64,000 bases of DNA. Source: Rhynchonema sp. JSB1_4. Lineage: Eukaryota > Nematoda > Chromadorea > Monhysterida > Xyalidae. The stretch is from the NCBI GenBank assembly GCA_030248065.1, contig JASAMV010009212.1, positions 1 through 64,000 on the forward strand, in the 5' to 3' direction. The position numbers and the translations under genes are program-made. This document shows, one piece after another, positions 30,101 to 40,900 of this stretch. The notes beneath the pieces are model-generated. The model did no database searches, was not told the DNA's origin, and saw nothing but the letters and a program-made list of their open reading frames with translations. The number at the start of each line of letters is the position of its first letter. The first letter of the stretch is position 1.

Positions 30101-33038
30101 ACCATCTGGCTTTCATGAGCTGAGGATATTTCGAGATTTACTGACGCGTCTGGTTTTTCCGGGACGTTGTTCCAAACAAACATTCTAAAAAAATCTAGAC
30201 TCTGAATATAATTACTTATTAAAACATAGTCGCATGATCAAGACTGGTCCGATCACAAAGCTTGACACGGGACTTTAACTCGTGATGGTTACATGACAGT
30301 GGCCTGTAATGCTTCGTGGTATCAAATTTTGGCTTTCTGCATTTGATTTGCAATCGCCATGGTACCATCACACAACCAAGATACACACGCAGGCGTCGAT
30401 CTCATTCAAGCCCAAAGCACAATGGATGACGCATGAAAGGAGCAAGTCGGAGGACGATGATGGAATCGGTGAGTGAGTGCTGCGTGTACGCTTGATTAGT
30501 GGTGGTCAAAGGGTCTAACGTTTCTTTGCTCATTTGATGTTGTGAAGCAAAACACTGCACTTCCCTCGGCGTTCGCCAAAGGTTGATGCTGCCGGGCTTG
30601 TGTTGTTGTGGATTAGACGATGGGTCGAGGTGGCCTGCCCGTTGAACTGATAGAAAAATGGTTCATAACAGATGCCTGGATTGCCCGAAGAGCACCAGAC
30701 ATCCAAACGAACACGTGCGAGTGCGACCAAACCAAACCAACTGCCATACCAACTCATGTCCTGTTCACTGACATGCATGCAGGTGTGTGGTTGGAGCACG
30801 AGCTGCGCATCCAGCTGGGTGACCGTGACCGGCCGCCGATCAACAACGACACTGCGACGGACGACCAAAGCAGCAAGGCACGCACCAGGGCCATGTGTGC
30901 ACAGGTGCGACTGTACGCTGCCTTGGAAACTCAGGCGAACTTGAGACTGACTTGGCTGTTGCAGGCACAACGACCGAAAGGCACGGGTCTGGGCGGACTG
31001 AGCGGTGGCAATAAAGCTGACCAATGGATGCAGTACTTGATTGATGGAGTGCTCGATCAGGTCATTGTTTGATTTGTGTTACGCTCTTATTATAATGACT
31101 CTTCACACATTATGAGTTTTATTGGTTGTTGTCGTACGCTTGTTGTGTGTTCGCAGGTGTACACGGACAAAGCGTGGCAGACACGCAAACGATTCACTGG
31201 TGGCGAGAGCGCAGATGCAGCTGCACTGAATGTGACGAACAAGAAGGCCGCTCACGTCAAGACATCGCCCTTGAAAGTGGGTATTTATAATGCTTCGAGT
31301 TACCGGTTTTGAACGATGTAACAAACCTTAGCATTCTAATGTTTCACAGCGTGACTACCGTGTGATGCAACTGATGCGTTTCCCACCAAGTGAGATCACA
31401 CTGACCACACGACAAAAGCAGCAGGCTCAAAGGTACTACGTGCTACACTTGTCGATGATTATGGTTTTGTGCGACTTCCGGTCAAGATTTTCTTTCTTTT
31501 GCATAGTTCAATAAATTTCGTATTTTACACGTTGTTTTCCGTGCTCTGTCACAGCTCGGACTAGAATCTGAGGAGCCGAGAAACCACGCGGGCAGTCGTC
31601 AGCCACCCAGCCGCATGCGCGAACGCACAAAAATTTCTAGTTCGGCTACCCTTCTCAGAGCAGAGGTGATTGTATGCTGCGCACGCGCTATGATTAAACA
31701 CAGGATACAATATATCAGTTTCCCATACGCAACGTAGATGTTTGTCGGCCATCACATAGCCTGGTGGTGTTCCAGGTCATCATCAGTGTTCCTTGTTGCA
31801 GCCACAAACACGACGTGTCCTGTTCGTTTGTGTCGACGTTCGACGATCGTGTCTACATACAGACGGACACAAAGCTGTTGTTTGGATTCCTGCCGCAACT
31901 CGCCCAGGGATACGCCTATGAGGTTGGGTAGCCTTACACCCCTGTCCACAGATTAGAGCACCCCAACCATTGATTGCAGTACCATCGACTGAAAGAGCAG
32001 CTTCAAGCTCAACTAGATCTGATCGTCGAGACGCGAGCAGCCGCGGCCACTCCGGCAACGGCCACGAGGAAAAACCAGCCGGATAAACGACACGGTTAGT
32101 TTGGTAGGGGGAAGACAGACCAGCAAAGGGGTTACTATCTTATGTCAGTCACCCTCGTGGTTGTTTTCAAGATCCACTAGGTGAAGTTTGCAGGACAAAT
32201 ATCACTTTGTTGGTAAATGTCGAAAATCTAGTGCACGTTGCTCGTAGCTTCCCCTTTTTTGGTGCAAATAAGGAAGATTATGTGCGTGCGTGCCGGCACG
32301 TTGCGTCAGAAACTGGTCACCGTCACTGTAGCTGATTTGCAGCGACGTCAAATGACAAGCAACCGAAACACAAAGAGCAGCAGGCGGGCACATCAAATGA
32401 ACAGCAACCAGCACAAAACGATGATCTGATTCTTGACCCGCTGCGCACGTACAAATGCCAGGTCTGGGAGGTGAAACCGAAACTGCGATTTCTCGACAAT
32501 TACGAATGGGACCCGCCTGGTACGTGCGTCTAGCTGGCTGATGTTTCACGCATATTTCATATGTTTAGCTTGATGAACAGTTAGATTCGCGTCCGTCAAG
32601 TGGACTTTTATCGTTGGGGATTCGTCGAGATATAATGACAATGACATTGGGGTGCACCAGCGAAAAGTTGTTTCCACACAACTGTTCTGCAACAAAATTG
32701 TCACGCTGGTCGAAATGATTTGCATCAATGAATCTCTACGTACCCATACAAAAATATCACGTAACCGAGACCAGACACTATCTAATCCAGCCGGATCACC
32801 AAATCTGATACGGCCCTGCTGTCGTCGTGTTGTGTTTCGCAATGGGGTTTTCCTTCTTGTTTCAGGCATCGACGACCTGTTGGAAAAGTTCGGTATCCTC
32901 GATCAGCGACACACAATCCCGAAATGGCTACAACGTTTGATGATGGACCCTTGTGACGACACGCTGGCCATGTTGTTGCACTACGACCTGCTGCTAGCTG
33001 AGAAACATGCGCCCGCCAATGCTAGTGCCAAAGATTGA
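138..33038 (+). CDS. BLTP1: BLTP1/KIAA1109 (tweek, lpd-3) bridge-like lipid transfer protein, C-terminal two thirds
   Basis: About 76 exons with GT-AG borders join in continuous reading phase from 803 to a TGA at 33036-33038, giving roughly 3,450 codons. The human protein is about 5,000 residues, so the 5' third lies left of the window. The family forms a long hydrophobic groove of repeated beta units that carries phospholipids between the ER and other membranes. Landmarks seen here include LLPSLKATYK, LTTDLLNQLLFVQ, ITATTPTLIAVR, AVDKAVLLWLNYK, AKWLLNVRWNMKG, PHLLDFLEQ, YDMRRLNELLSFPKTW and the terminal TIPKWLQRLMMDP; these match family motifs as I remember them. The last third corresponds to the FSA_C region. 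Only the join between the first exon (ends 265) and the one at 803 is unresolved. Introns carry many transposons, but the reading frame is intact. The gene converges with XYLT, with 765 nt between the stops. Confidence 0.9.
1611..1805. mobile_element. GGCAAACTACACCAACA mariner-like MITE, copy 1
   Basis: AAGGCAAACTACACCAACAT at the left faces GTGTTGGTGTAGCTTGCCTT at the right, with TA outside both ends. The internal AACATTCTGACGTGGCTGCT is shared by all copies. It lies in a BLTP1 intron. Confidence 0.8.
2278..2360. repeat. A-rich then C tract
   Basis: Long runs of A broken by single G or C, ending in CCCCCCC, in a BLTP1 intron. Such tracts often carry length errors. Confidence 0.8.
5315..5407. 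repeat. Poly-A and poly-C tract
   Basis: AAAAACAAAAAAAAAG-type sequence followed by about 40 nearly pure C, in a BLTP1 intron 80-170 nt after the 5233 donor. Length may be unreliable. Confidence 0.8.
6926..7113. mobile_element. GGCAAACTACACCAACA MITE, copy 2
   Basis: Same TIRs and interior as the copy at 1611, in a BLTP1 intron. The right end is slightly decayed (GTAGTTTTCCTT). Confidence 0.8.
8727..9285. repeat. TTAGGC-containing tandem pair inside A/T-rich inverted arms
   Basis: Two related units of about 90 nt carry GGGTTAGGCTTAGGCTTAGG (8913-8932) and GTTAGGGTTAGGCTTAGGC (9004-9022), each followed by GCC(G/A)(G/C)CCAGGAAGAC. Flanks rich in AAATCCCGAAAAG (about 8800-8840) and its inverse CTTTTCGGAATTTT (about 9175-9190) suggest an inverted-repeat element around them. 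Confidence 0.6.
10221..10632. mobile_element. TGGTCGCACAAT element with long TIRs
   Basis: The ends ATTGGTCGCACAATGGCTAT and the inverse are as in the 286-bp copies, but the TIRs extend more than 100 nt inward (ACCAGGTTTTGACAAGC against its inverse). The centre differs from the short copies, so this is a second subfamily sharing the same terminal sequence. Confidence 0.75.
13801..13936. mobile_element. GGCAAACTACACCAACA MITE, copy 3 (shortened)
   Basis: CACTACGCCAACACGAGC and inverse GCTCGTGTTGGTACAGTGG. The interior GAAACATTCTGACGTGGCTG is shared. It is internally deleted relative to the others. A further fragment lies at 13128-13200. Confidence 0.7.
15966..16181 (+). mobile_element. Fragment of a non-LTR retrotransposon reverse transcriptase, C-terminal end
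   Basis: A frame reading NVCPRCCTEPDTVEHLFRC carries the CPxC...DTxEHLFxC zinc-knuckle motif that closes many LINE-type reverse transcriptases. Only this last part is present. It lies in a BLTP1 intron in sense orientation and is a dead remnant. Confidence 0.6.
17442..17620. mobile_element. CAGTC(T/G)AC-ended mariner-like MITE in a BLTP1 intron
   Basis: CAGTCGACTCTCTCAATAGT at the left faces CACTATATGGAGTGTTGACT at the right. Internally, CTATATAGTG-type repeats recur. Confidence 0.6.
18363..25154 (+). other. BLTP1: BLTP1 exon set 3
   Basis: Exons: 18363-18561, 18834-18974, 19235-19324, 19551-19640, 19799-19903, 20082-20144, 20279-20488, 20576-20635, 20839-20962, 21204-21287, 21464-21543, 21777-21925, 22242-22385, 22854-23024, 23341-23443, 23525-23614, 23899-24080, 24321-24437, 24511-24618, 24698-24799, 25019-25154. 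Exons 20279-20635 encode a predicted coiled coil (EKMHEKATLVTTLQAAKAVE, then ERRKLRQYEASLFREFRKG). The following exons to 21543 are basic and acidic linkers. The 20962 donor (GTTAGG) sits inside a degenerate TTAGGC tract. Exons 23341-25154 hold the conserved LLDFLEQSLEPVP and ARFCYDMRRLNELL segments. Confidence 0.85.
18577..18770. mobile_element. CAGTCTACCC-type MITE in a BLTP1 intron
   Basis: TACAGTCCACCATCTTTATA at the left and CTATGAAGAGGGTAGACTGT at the right are inverted. It starts 15 nt after the 18561 donor. Confidence 0.6.
25312..25757. mobile_element. TATACTGSCGG-ended element with CGGTTTTTT arms
   Basis: GGCGTGATGTATACTGCCGG at the left and CCGCCAGTATAGCGTGATG at the right are inverted. 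The arms are runs of CGGTTTTTTT and its complement, which would fold into a long hairpin. It lies in a BLTP1 intron. Confidence 0.6.
26529..26907. mobile_element. GTCGTTGGGA-ended element with GGTATCC repeats
   Basis: GTCGTTGGGA (26529-26538) faces TCCCAACGAC (26898-26907). The interior repeats TATCCGGTATC and ATCCTGACTTTTTG near both ends. It lies in a BLTP1 intron. Confidence 0.65.
28307..30046. mobile_element. Foldback element with GGGCAAGACCAAAA minisatellite arms
   Basis: The left arm (28307-28660) and right arm (29718-30046) are inverse complements that start CGGGCAATTGAGCAAGACC and continue as irregular tandem GGGCAAGACCAAAA / GGGCAAAGCCCAAATAA units. The centre contains two direct copies of a segment beginning CAGGGTTGGGCAAAAAAC (28679 and 29102); the second is closed by GCCCAACCCTG at 29613, so a smaller element is nested inside. 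It fills most of the BLTP1 intron 28288-30392. Confidence 0.8.
29101..29614. mobile_element. CAGGGTTGGGCAAAA element nested in the foldback element
   Basis: TCAGGGTTGGGCAAAAAAC at the left faces TTTTTTTGCCCAACCCTG at the right. The first roughly 180 nt repeat those at 28677-28855. Confidence 0.65.
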
Positions 33039-33803
33039 TATTGATGCATACGCCTTGATAAATCAGGCAACCCACTTATGTACATGTGGCTTATTGCCGA
33101 TTTGTACTCATTTTCCTTCATAGATCAGGGCAGCAGTAGCTTGCACAGTAGTTCTGGGACAAATGACTTTCTTGCTGTTGTATATTTGTGATACTTTGAT
33201 TTGGTGTATTGAATTATTGGTTTCCGGGTATTTATGAAGCTTAGCTGTTGTTACAGTAGGTACTTATTGATTGCGAAGAATTCTGAACCGTGCAATATGA
33301 ACGCAAAGTTTGTCATATATTTTGTTGATTTATATACATACTGCAATTATCGCGAGTGTTGTGCTCTATCTACTCTTTCGTTGCTGCATTTTTCCTCTTT
33401 ACCCTGCGTCGACGTTTTTCTAATGTTTCGTTTTTTGACTGTTTTGGGCTCAACAGACTATTTGGTGCATTTGCACTGATGATTGCCTGAAGCACCCCTT
33501 CTGTGAATACTAGTTGACGCGTGAAAAACTGTTCTTCACACCCTTTTTCTGTTTTCTTGCTTCCTTCATCGCATTCTAGTCTTATTATTTGATCGCTCTG
33601 TTGAGGCGGTACAATCGCTAATCTCTGGGCTGTTTTTTATGAAAAGATATAGTGATTTATGGTCAGCTTTTTTTCACATAGTAACCCAGTAGTGTTGTTG
33701 TCGTGAGCAAAATGTTTGAAAATGTGTATTGTTTTATTGTAGTTGTGAGCGATTCGATAGAAGAAATGAAAAGAAAAAACTTCTAATTCACTGTTGCAAC
33801 AAT
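33039..33803. other. intergenic, BLTP1 and XYLT 3' ends
   Basis: This interval lies between the convergent stops and must contain both 3' UTRs. It is AT-rich. I see no gene and no recognised repeat. A polyadenylation signal for the minus-strand gene is listed separately; no AATAAA was noticed on the plus strand. Confidence 0.6.
33733..33738 (-). terminator. AATAAA polyadenylation signal for XYLT
   Basis: AATAAA on the minus strand lies about 65 nt past the XYLT stop codon (33806-33804), a normal distance for a short 3' UTR. Confidence 0.55.
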
Positions 33804-34981
33804 TCACACCAACATTCCCAGCTCACTATCAATTCGACCGTATCTGATCTCAGATTTGGCATCGGGCGCCAGCGAACTCCACAAAGTATTCGTACATTCG
33901 TTGATGTTGTTCACGCGTTGACGTAGTTGATTGGGTGATGGCACTGCGTGATTGGATAGCGAGTAATCATTGAACCATTCAACCATCCTTTCTTGACTAA
34001 CCATTTCCAATCCCCTTCGTTCCCCTGACCCTAACCATACATGTCTCACTGGGTGCATAGAAGCGTTGCAACAGCTCGCTCCCAAGTGCGTCAGTTGGCG
34101 ATTCGGGGAAAACGCCAAACACTCGATCGTGAATCTGGATTGGGAATTGAATCGCACAAACTGTGCTCTTTGGTTTGGTGTTATGTTCATGTTTTCATAT
34201 TTGCGTTTTGACCGCTGTTTGATGGATAGTTGCAGCCCTGACCAGGACCAGGCTACCGTTGCCTTGAGGATAAATTTTTACGCTGGTCAAAATTAGAAAA
34301 CTGCTTCAGTTGTACCCAATCACCACTAATGACAGTCAAAAACTATTCACGAAGATTGGTACCTATGTAATCATTTGTTATCCTGCCCTTCACATGAGTA
34401 TTCGCTAACCATGATTCCATCCATCCACACTTGCACAGTCCACAGACCAGCTTGTAATGTTTCACGTACTCGTCGCCACATAGCAGTGGCGTTGTTGTGT
34501 ATTGGCTCGTGTGCATGAATACGACTTGGCTGCACACTGTGTATCACACCATCGGGTCTCAACCACACCGTGTGCACCAGAATTGGGCTGGTGCTGTGAG
34601 GAGAAAGATTAGCTGGATTGCGCATTTGAGGTGAAATAATTTCGAGAAAACATATCCAATTACTTCTTGATGAAGCGACGCCTATTCGACGGCGACAGAG
34701 CCCATATTTGACGCAGGTACGGTGTGTCCCCTGCAATGTGCTGTTGGTTGAGAGAATCCTGCATGCATCCCTCCACCGCAGCAACAACAACAGACCTCCT
34801 TCAATGATGCCCACATAATTCCGGAACATTTCCTCAACCACATCATAATCGCTGTTCACTTCACTCAGCGCAACCCTCAGGCCACGGCCATCTGGCAATC
34901 GATAAATGTTGGAATCGGTGATTGGGTCAGTTTTCCGTTCGATTCTCTGAAAACATGAGAACAATTGCAGCGCTCCGAAAA
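33804..34981 (-). other. XT C-terminal domain exons of XYLT
   Basis: Exons 34981-34815, 34758-34664, 34593-34394, 34160-34050 and 33991-33804. Motifs: RVALSEVNSDYDVVEEMFRN (the human DWD triplet appears as DYD), DTPYLRQIWALSP, LVHTVWLRPDG, LQAGLWTVQVW and the C-terminal CTNTLWSSLAPDAKSE. Two introns here are only 56 nt (34759-34814) and 58 nt (33992-34049). Confidence 0.8.
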
Positions 34982-37900
34982 CTTGTGGTTTGAGCACACC
35001 GACCTTGATGATCCGTTGTTTTGATCATGACAAACAACTTTTACACTGGCCAAAATTTGTGTAAGGCTGGTTTCACAATAAATCCGGTTTGCGGTTTGCG
35101 GTTGTTTTTTGCCGCAAACCGCACTTTTTCAGTTTCACAATAAATCCGGTTTCCGGTTTGCGGTTTCTTTCTGCCGCAAACCGCAAACCGCACCATTGTG
35201 AACGTGTGTTTCACAATAAATCCGGTTTCCGGTTTGCGGTTTCTTTCTGCCGCAAACCGCAAACCGCTCCATTGTGAACGTGTGTTTCACAATAAATCCG
35301 GTTTGCGGTTTGCGGTTATTTTATCAACCGCAAACCAGAAAAGTTCGATTAGAGCAAATTCCTAATTTTTTGCGGTTTCCAGCATGGCGAGTGGTTCTTT
35401 GCGACCAGGGCTCTTATGTTTTGCAAAACTATGAAATCAACAAGCAATAATTTTTGAACTGCGACAAAACATCACTAGAAAACGAACGGTACACCCTTGT
35501 TTACTGCTAGTAAACATGCCTCACCAAGCTTGACGTTGTCCCCAGTGAACAGAACAGGCCGACAGTTCGATTAGAGCTGATTTCTAATTTTTTGCGGTTT
35601 TTAGTGCAGCTGGTGTGTTTTTGCGACCAGGGCTCCTCTGTTCACAAGTCTATGGAATGAACAGACAATCTTTGAAAAATGTCAAAGCAGCGCCAAAAAA
35701 CGAGCGAAGACAGTTTTACCGCTCGTAAAATTCCAATATTCTCAAAAGAAATATCGATGCAACAAAAACAATGATAGAATCAATGCAGCAAAAGGCGAGA
35801 AATATCAATGCAACAAAAGTGTACCATTAGAAGCATCAATATGTATTTTTGTTGCATTGATATTTCAGGAGTTTTCCTGCATAAATAGCATTATTGTTGG
35901 CCTCTATTTACCAAGCGAATGTGTCGTTTTGTTGCATTGATATTTCATTATATTTTGCGCGAAATTAGCATTGTTCTTGGCCTCTATTTGCCACAAGTAT
36001 ATTTTTGCTGCATTGATATTTCTTTGTTGTTGGTGCATAGGCATGCACAGCGGAAACGCATTCATATTTTTCTGGTGAATAAGATCTGGTTGCCGAATAT
36101 ATGATAGCATTTTCTTTCAATAGGCTGATTTACAAATAGCCTTTGTGCCCCCCGGATCATGTATCAGTACCAGTTGAGCAAACCGCAAATATCAACCGCA
36201 AACCGGAAAAATGAACCGCAAACCGCACTAGAAATACAAACCGCAAAATGCCGCCGCAAACCGGAAACCGCAAACCGGATTTGGCAAGCCGCAAACCGCA
36301 AACCGGATTTCTCATTTACAACCGCATTTATTAACCGCAAACCGGAAACCGGAAATCGCAAATCGCAAACCGCAAACCGGATTTATTGTGAAACCAGCCT
36401 AAGGGCGAACTCAGGTTAAATCCGGAAACCGGAAATAATTTGCATACAAAAATACAAAACATTTCCGGACTCCGGAAATATTTCCGGACGAACCGCCTCA
36501 AGGCGAAGAAATTGAAACTCACACAACTTTTGATAGGTGCCGAATTTTGACAAGCTGTTTTGACCGAATGATAGGTAATTGCAGTGGTGTGTTTATGATT
36601 TACTAAAAGCACATTTCCATTAAAATGGCAGCTCAAACTGTGCTGTTGATTACAAACCAAACATCCTGATTTTGGGGTGACTTGAGGCTGTGGCAAAAAT
36701 TTGCCCAGAATTCAGGGTGAAACTTCTGCACAAGTGTGTTTCTCATTCTTCTCAAGTTGCAAGGGTGCAAGTTGACAGTTGAAGTCGCGTGCACGCGCGT
36801 GCGCGTGCGAAGCAGAGCAAAGTATAGGTAAAAGTCGAAGTCACTTCGCGTGCACGCGAGCTTTTGCGCGTGCTCTGGCGTGCGCTGCCTATACATATGT
36901 TTTAGTACAAGGAAGTCGCGTGCACGCGATTTCAACTTTCAGCATAGAACTGCACCCGGTACTGCAAGCGCGTGCAAATACATACGCGGTTGAAATTTCT
37001 CGCGATTTGCGCGCATAGCGACAGCTTGGTCTTTGGCATCAAAAATTGTTTGACTGAAAGCTGGATCTGCCACTGCAGCACAAGCAGACACTCTCGAACA
37101 CAGTGCTAAAACAGCGTGTAATATCTTAAAAAAATCATCGGTGACAAGCACAAGATAAAAGTGAGGTGCCCATGTAGTGCCAAAAAGCTAGGTGCGCTGC
37201 TGTTGCGTTGTGTCACCTTTCTTCTGTATCCAGATACCGGCACTGGTTGCAGGCGGATCTGGGACTGAAACTGAAGCAAGGGCTTTTCCGTTTTGAGTTC
37301 AGGCACACAGCTTTAGGCTTACTAATTCAGCGAGTGTCTTAAGCCTGAGCCTGAAACTGAATGACCCCATAGTGTGCAGTACACATCCTCTGTTTCCTCC
37401 TTATGGTTTTCGTTCTGCTGTCTTTACATTACTGCATTTTTTACTGTTGTGGGCTTTATCAAGCTTGAGGGCAGCTACGTACGTACATGTACGTTCCAAT
37501 CGGGCATGCATAGTAACTTGGCATGTGACATTTTGATGCCATGCCCTAACGAATACCCAGCGGCGCCGCAACCGTGTAAAAGCTCAAAGTATACCAGTAC
37601 ATGCGTGACCAAAGTCGTAATTTATTCCCTAAAGACTCACATGCACCGCATACAGTATATACCTACATATAATATGTTGCACTATATGTATATTTATACC
37701 TACATTTTACCAGAATGATTTTCGCATGGAACTGTCTGGTTTTGACTCGGCCTAATCGCAGCCAAAGATAATTACTTATCGGAATTTATATGTCATAAGA
37801 TGTTGTTATAAAGTCCGCCCCGCAATATAGTTGAGGTTTCACATTTCTAACGGCACCACCCAACAATCCTTGTCAGTTGCACAATAATGAACCAAACAAT

Positions 37901-40900
37901 CCTCGACAACACCGCACCGATGGTGCAACAGTTGAGCCCCGAATGTACCGCAATCCTGAGTGCCCTTACTTTCGTCTGCTTTGTCGGCATGGGCCTACAC
38001 ACGTGCTGCATACTTGTGGTGCGTGCACAAACGACCCTGACAGTGGACGTACGACTGTCACTCCACAACGTGAATGTTTTGGCTGTGATCTACGCTGCAG
38101 TCATGTTGATCAGAGCGACCAGAACCATCCATGGACGTGACGATCTGCCGCAGGTACGGCGGTGGCACATACATTTTCAACATTGGTCGCACAATGATCA
38201 TTATGAGAATTCATCAAATCAATCCTGATTTTCACGTTCAGTCACTCTTAACCACTGTGCTATTTGTGATTTTCATTCGCACAAAACATTTTCAGCTCAA
38301 AATAATCTAGCAGGGCTCCCACGTTGCTGCGGGTCTGAAACATTTTAGGCGGCCTTCACAATGCATGCGGGTTGCGGGCCACATCGGCCCGCAAACCGCA
38401 CTGTGCATTGTGAAGACACAAGAAATGCGGGTTGCGGGTCGCGGATTGCGGGCCGCGCCCGGCCCGCACCCCGCACCCCGCACGCAGAGTGTCCTTAACA
38501 TAGCAGCGTGCGGATTGCGGGTTGCGGGCCAAATCGGCCCGCAACCCGCATTTTCTCGATTAGAACTGATCCTATTTTTTGCGGGTTTTGGTCCTCAGCG
38601 CATGCTCGGATGGTTGACTTTTGTTGACCCATTGCTCAGGGAGCACAAGTTTTCGACTCTCTATGTGTTTTCGATGTTGCAGAATTCCAAGAACAGTGTG
38701 CCAAGCATAACATGCTTATCTTTATTTGCGCAATCAATTTGCATGCTAAATTTGTACAGATTTCTTCAGAAACATTCGTGCTCAGCTTTCCAAACAACTA
38801 AAAACAACGAGAATCTGCAATCCCATTGTGTCCAAAACGGAGTGCACGTGTTTATATGTATGTCGGTGTTATGTATTATTAGTTAGCGGTAAATGTTTGC
38901 GAAATACACAGACGAATTTGCTTCTAGGTTTGATACTTCCTCATCTTTTGATAATTTTTATCACCACTTGAAACTTCGGTGGTCTCCAGACAAGGACAAT
39001 ATAATCGGAATTTGATGGTGATCTTAATATCAGTACACGATACTAAAACTCAATAGTAGACACTGGTCGCACAATGACCATATAAGAATTCATCAAATCA
39101 TTCCTGATTTTCACGTTCAGTCATTCTTAACCGCTGTGCTATTTGTGACTCACACAAAACATTTTCACCTGAAAATAAACCAGAAGAGCGCCTACATTGC
39201 TGCAGGACTGAAACATTTTGTAGACTGCATGCCTTGTGTGCGATCGCGTAACGCAACGTCACTGCCCCGTCACTTTCTTGCCTCACGATTCAGGAAAAAA
39301 AATTGACCAATTTTTGTAAACTTATTGTGCGACCAGTATTATACCTGAACAAGTTTTTCGATGTCAGTATTGACAAAGAAGAGCTCATGAATGTTATTCT
39401 TTGTGACGTTTGCTAAACTCCTCTTCGCCCGCAACCCGCAATTTTTGGTTTCACAATGCACCCGCATGCGGGCAAGGAACTGCGGGTTGCGGGTTTGCTT
39501 CAATTAGAACTTCTGGCCCGCAACCCGCACATTGCATTGTGAAACCTAGTGCGGATTCAATTTTTGCGGGCCCGCATTACCTCGGCCCGCAACCCGCAAC
39601 CCGCATGCATTGTGAAGGCCGCCTTACTGACTGCATTCTTTGTGTGTGGTTGCGCAACGCAGCGTCGTTGCCCCGTCACTTTCCTGCTTCACAATTTTAA
39701 TGACCAATTCTTATAAAGTCATTATGCGATGAATACCTTAAAACTTTTCCCATGAAAATTTCGTTAATTACAACACCATATGTATTTCCAGTACGAGCAC
39801 AGCGTGTGTGCGTGGGTGAACGTGGTCGTCGGAGCACCACTCAAAGGCATACAATTCACCATCATCGGCATTGCACTACAACGATGGCTGCTCAATCGCT
39901 CGTTGCTATCGAACAGCACTCAACCTAATCAACGCTCATCGATTAAGTGTCACTTGACAATCGGATTGGTCACAATTCTGATCAGCTTTATCCTAGCCAT
40001 CTCGAGCGAGGCACTCTATTTCTATGCCGTCTATGGACTCCAACCCATGCCAATAGCCTGGTGCAGCAAAGCTCATGTCATCTCAGCCTCAGCTACCGTG
40101 GCCCGACTAATCTACCGTAGCATCCACGTTGTCGTTCAGTCGATATTACACGTTGGCAGTTGGGCAGCATTCGAATACGTAGCCTATAGGGCACACCAGA
40201 TGCAGCTCTCCTTTACGAATCAGGGCGATTCGCAGTCTCTCGACGTTCGTCTGTTCATCAAACAATCCCTCAAGCTCACAAGTGCACTTCGATCGGCTTT
40301 CCGTGTTTTCTTCGTCTATCGACTGCTGTTGATGATCCTGTCATTCTCGGTGCGTCTGCTGTTTACAATTTTGAAACTCAAAACATCAATCACGCTTGAA
40401 TTGCAACTACTCTGGGCGCTGGCCCTTCAGTCAGTCTGGGGCATTGTATTGCCGGTGAGTCTGATTCTGAATCTCGAAGGCCGACTGTGCTGCAACACGC
40501 ATGCAGTGAACCCTATTGGAACATCAGACGTTCAAGACAAGTATGATGCCGAAATGAATTCGACTGGACTGAAATATTTGAACAATCTGACGAAACAATG
40601 GGACTCGGTGCACTCGCAACGACACACGCATTTCTGATGTTGTAGTATACATACACTTAAGCGCTCTCTCTTGATGGAAATGCATTGGTGTCTCGTGAAC
40701 GAAAGATTTCGCCTTGTGGGCTTTGCGCATCGCGTTTGATCTGTGGGTGCAGTTTCGGCCCATAATGTCAGACTGCAATGGCGCCCTGGGTCTTGTCAAT
40801 GACAGACCGCCAGCTTCGTGCACCGTCCTTAGCCGCTCCAGCCCAACGTTGGTGAAACATAAACGGTCCGCACACCATCCTGATTGCCGCGGCACATGTC

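Larger units (their letters stand above)
25849..33038 (+). other. BLTP1: BLTP1 exon set 4 (C-terminal end)
   Basis: Exons: 25849-25955, 26166-26253, 26952-27103, 27170-27247, 27374-27548, 27795-27935, 28027-28113, 28178-28287, 30393-30468, 30783-31060, 31157-31276, 31350-31432, 31802-31922, 31980-32094, 32343-32519, 32866-33038. The 2.1 kb intron after 28287 is almost filled by a foldback element. The 30783-31060 exon contains an in-frame 60-nt stretch (30905-30964) that also reads as a GT...AG intron. The last exon ends the protein with a short acidic/Ala tail after WLQRLMMDPCDDTLAMLLHY. Confidence 0.85.
38187..39740. mobile_element. TGGTCGCACAAT MITE interrupted by a nested Harbinger-like element
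   Basis: The left half, 38187-38344 (ATTGGTCGCACAATGATC...), and the right half, 39627-39740 (...AAAGTCATTATGCGATGAAT), together equal the intact 286-bp copy at 51088-51373. The break is filled exactly by the ACCCGCA-family element. The outer element was therefore in the intron first. Confidence 0.8.
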
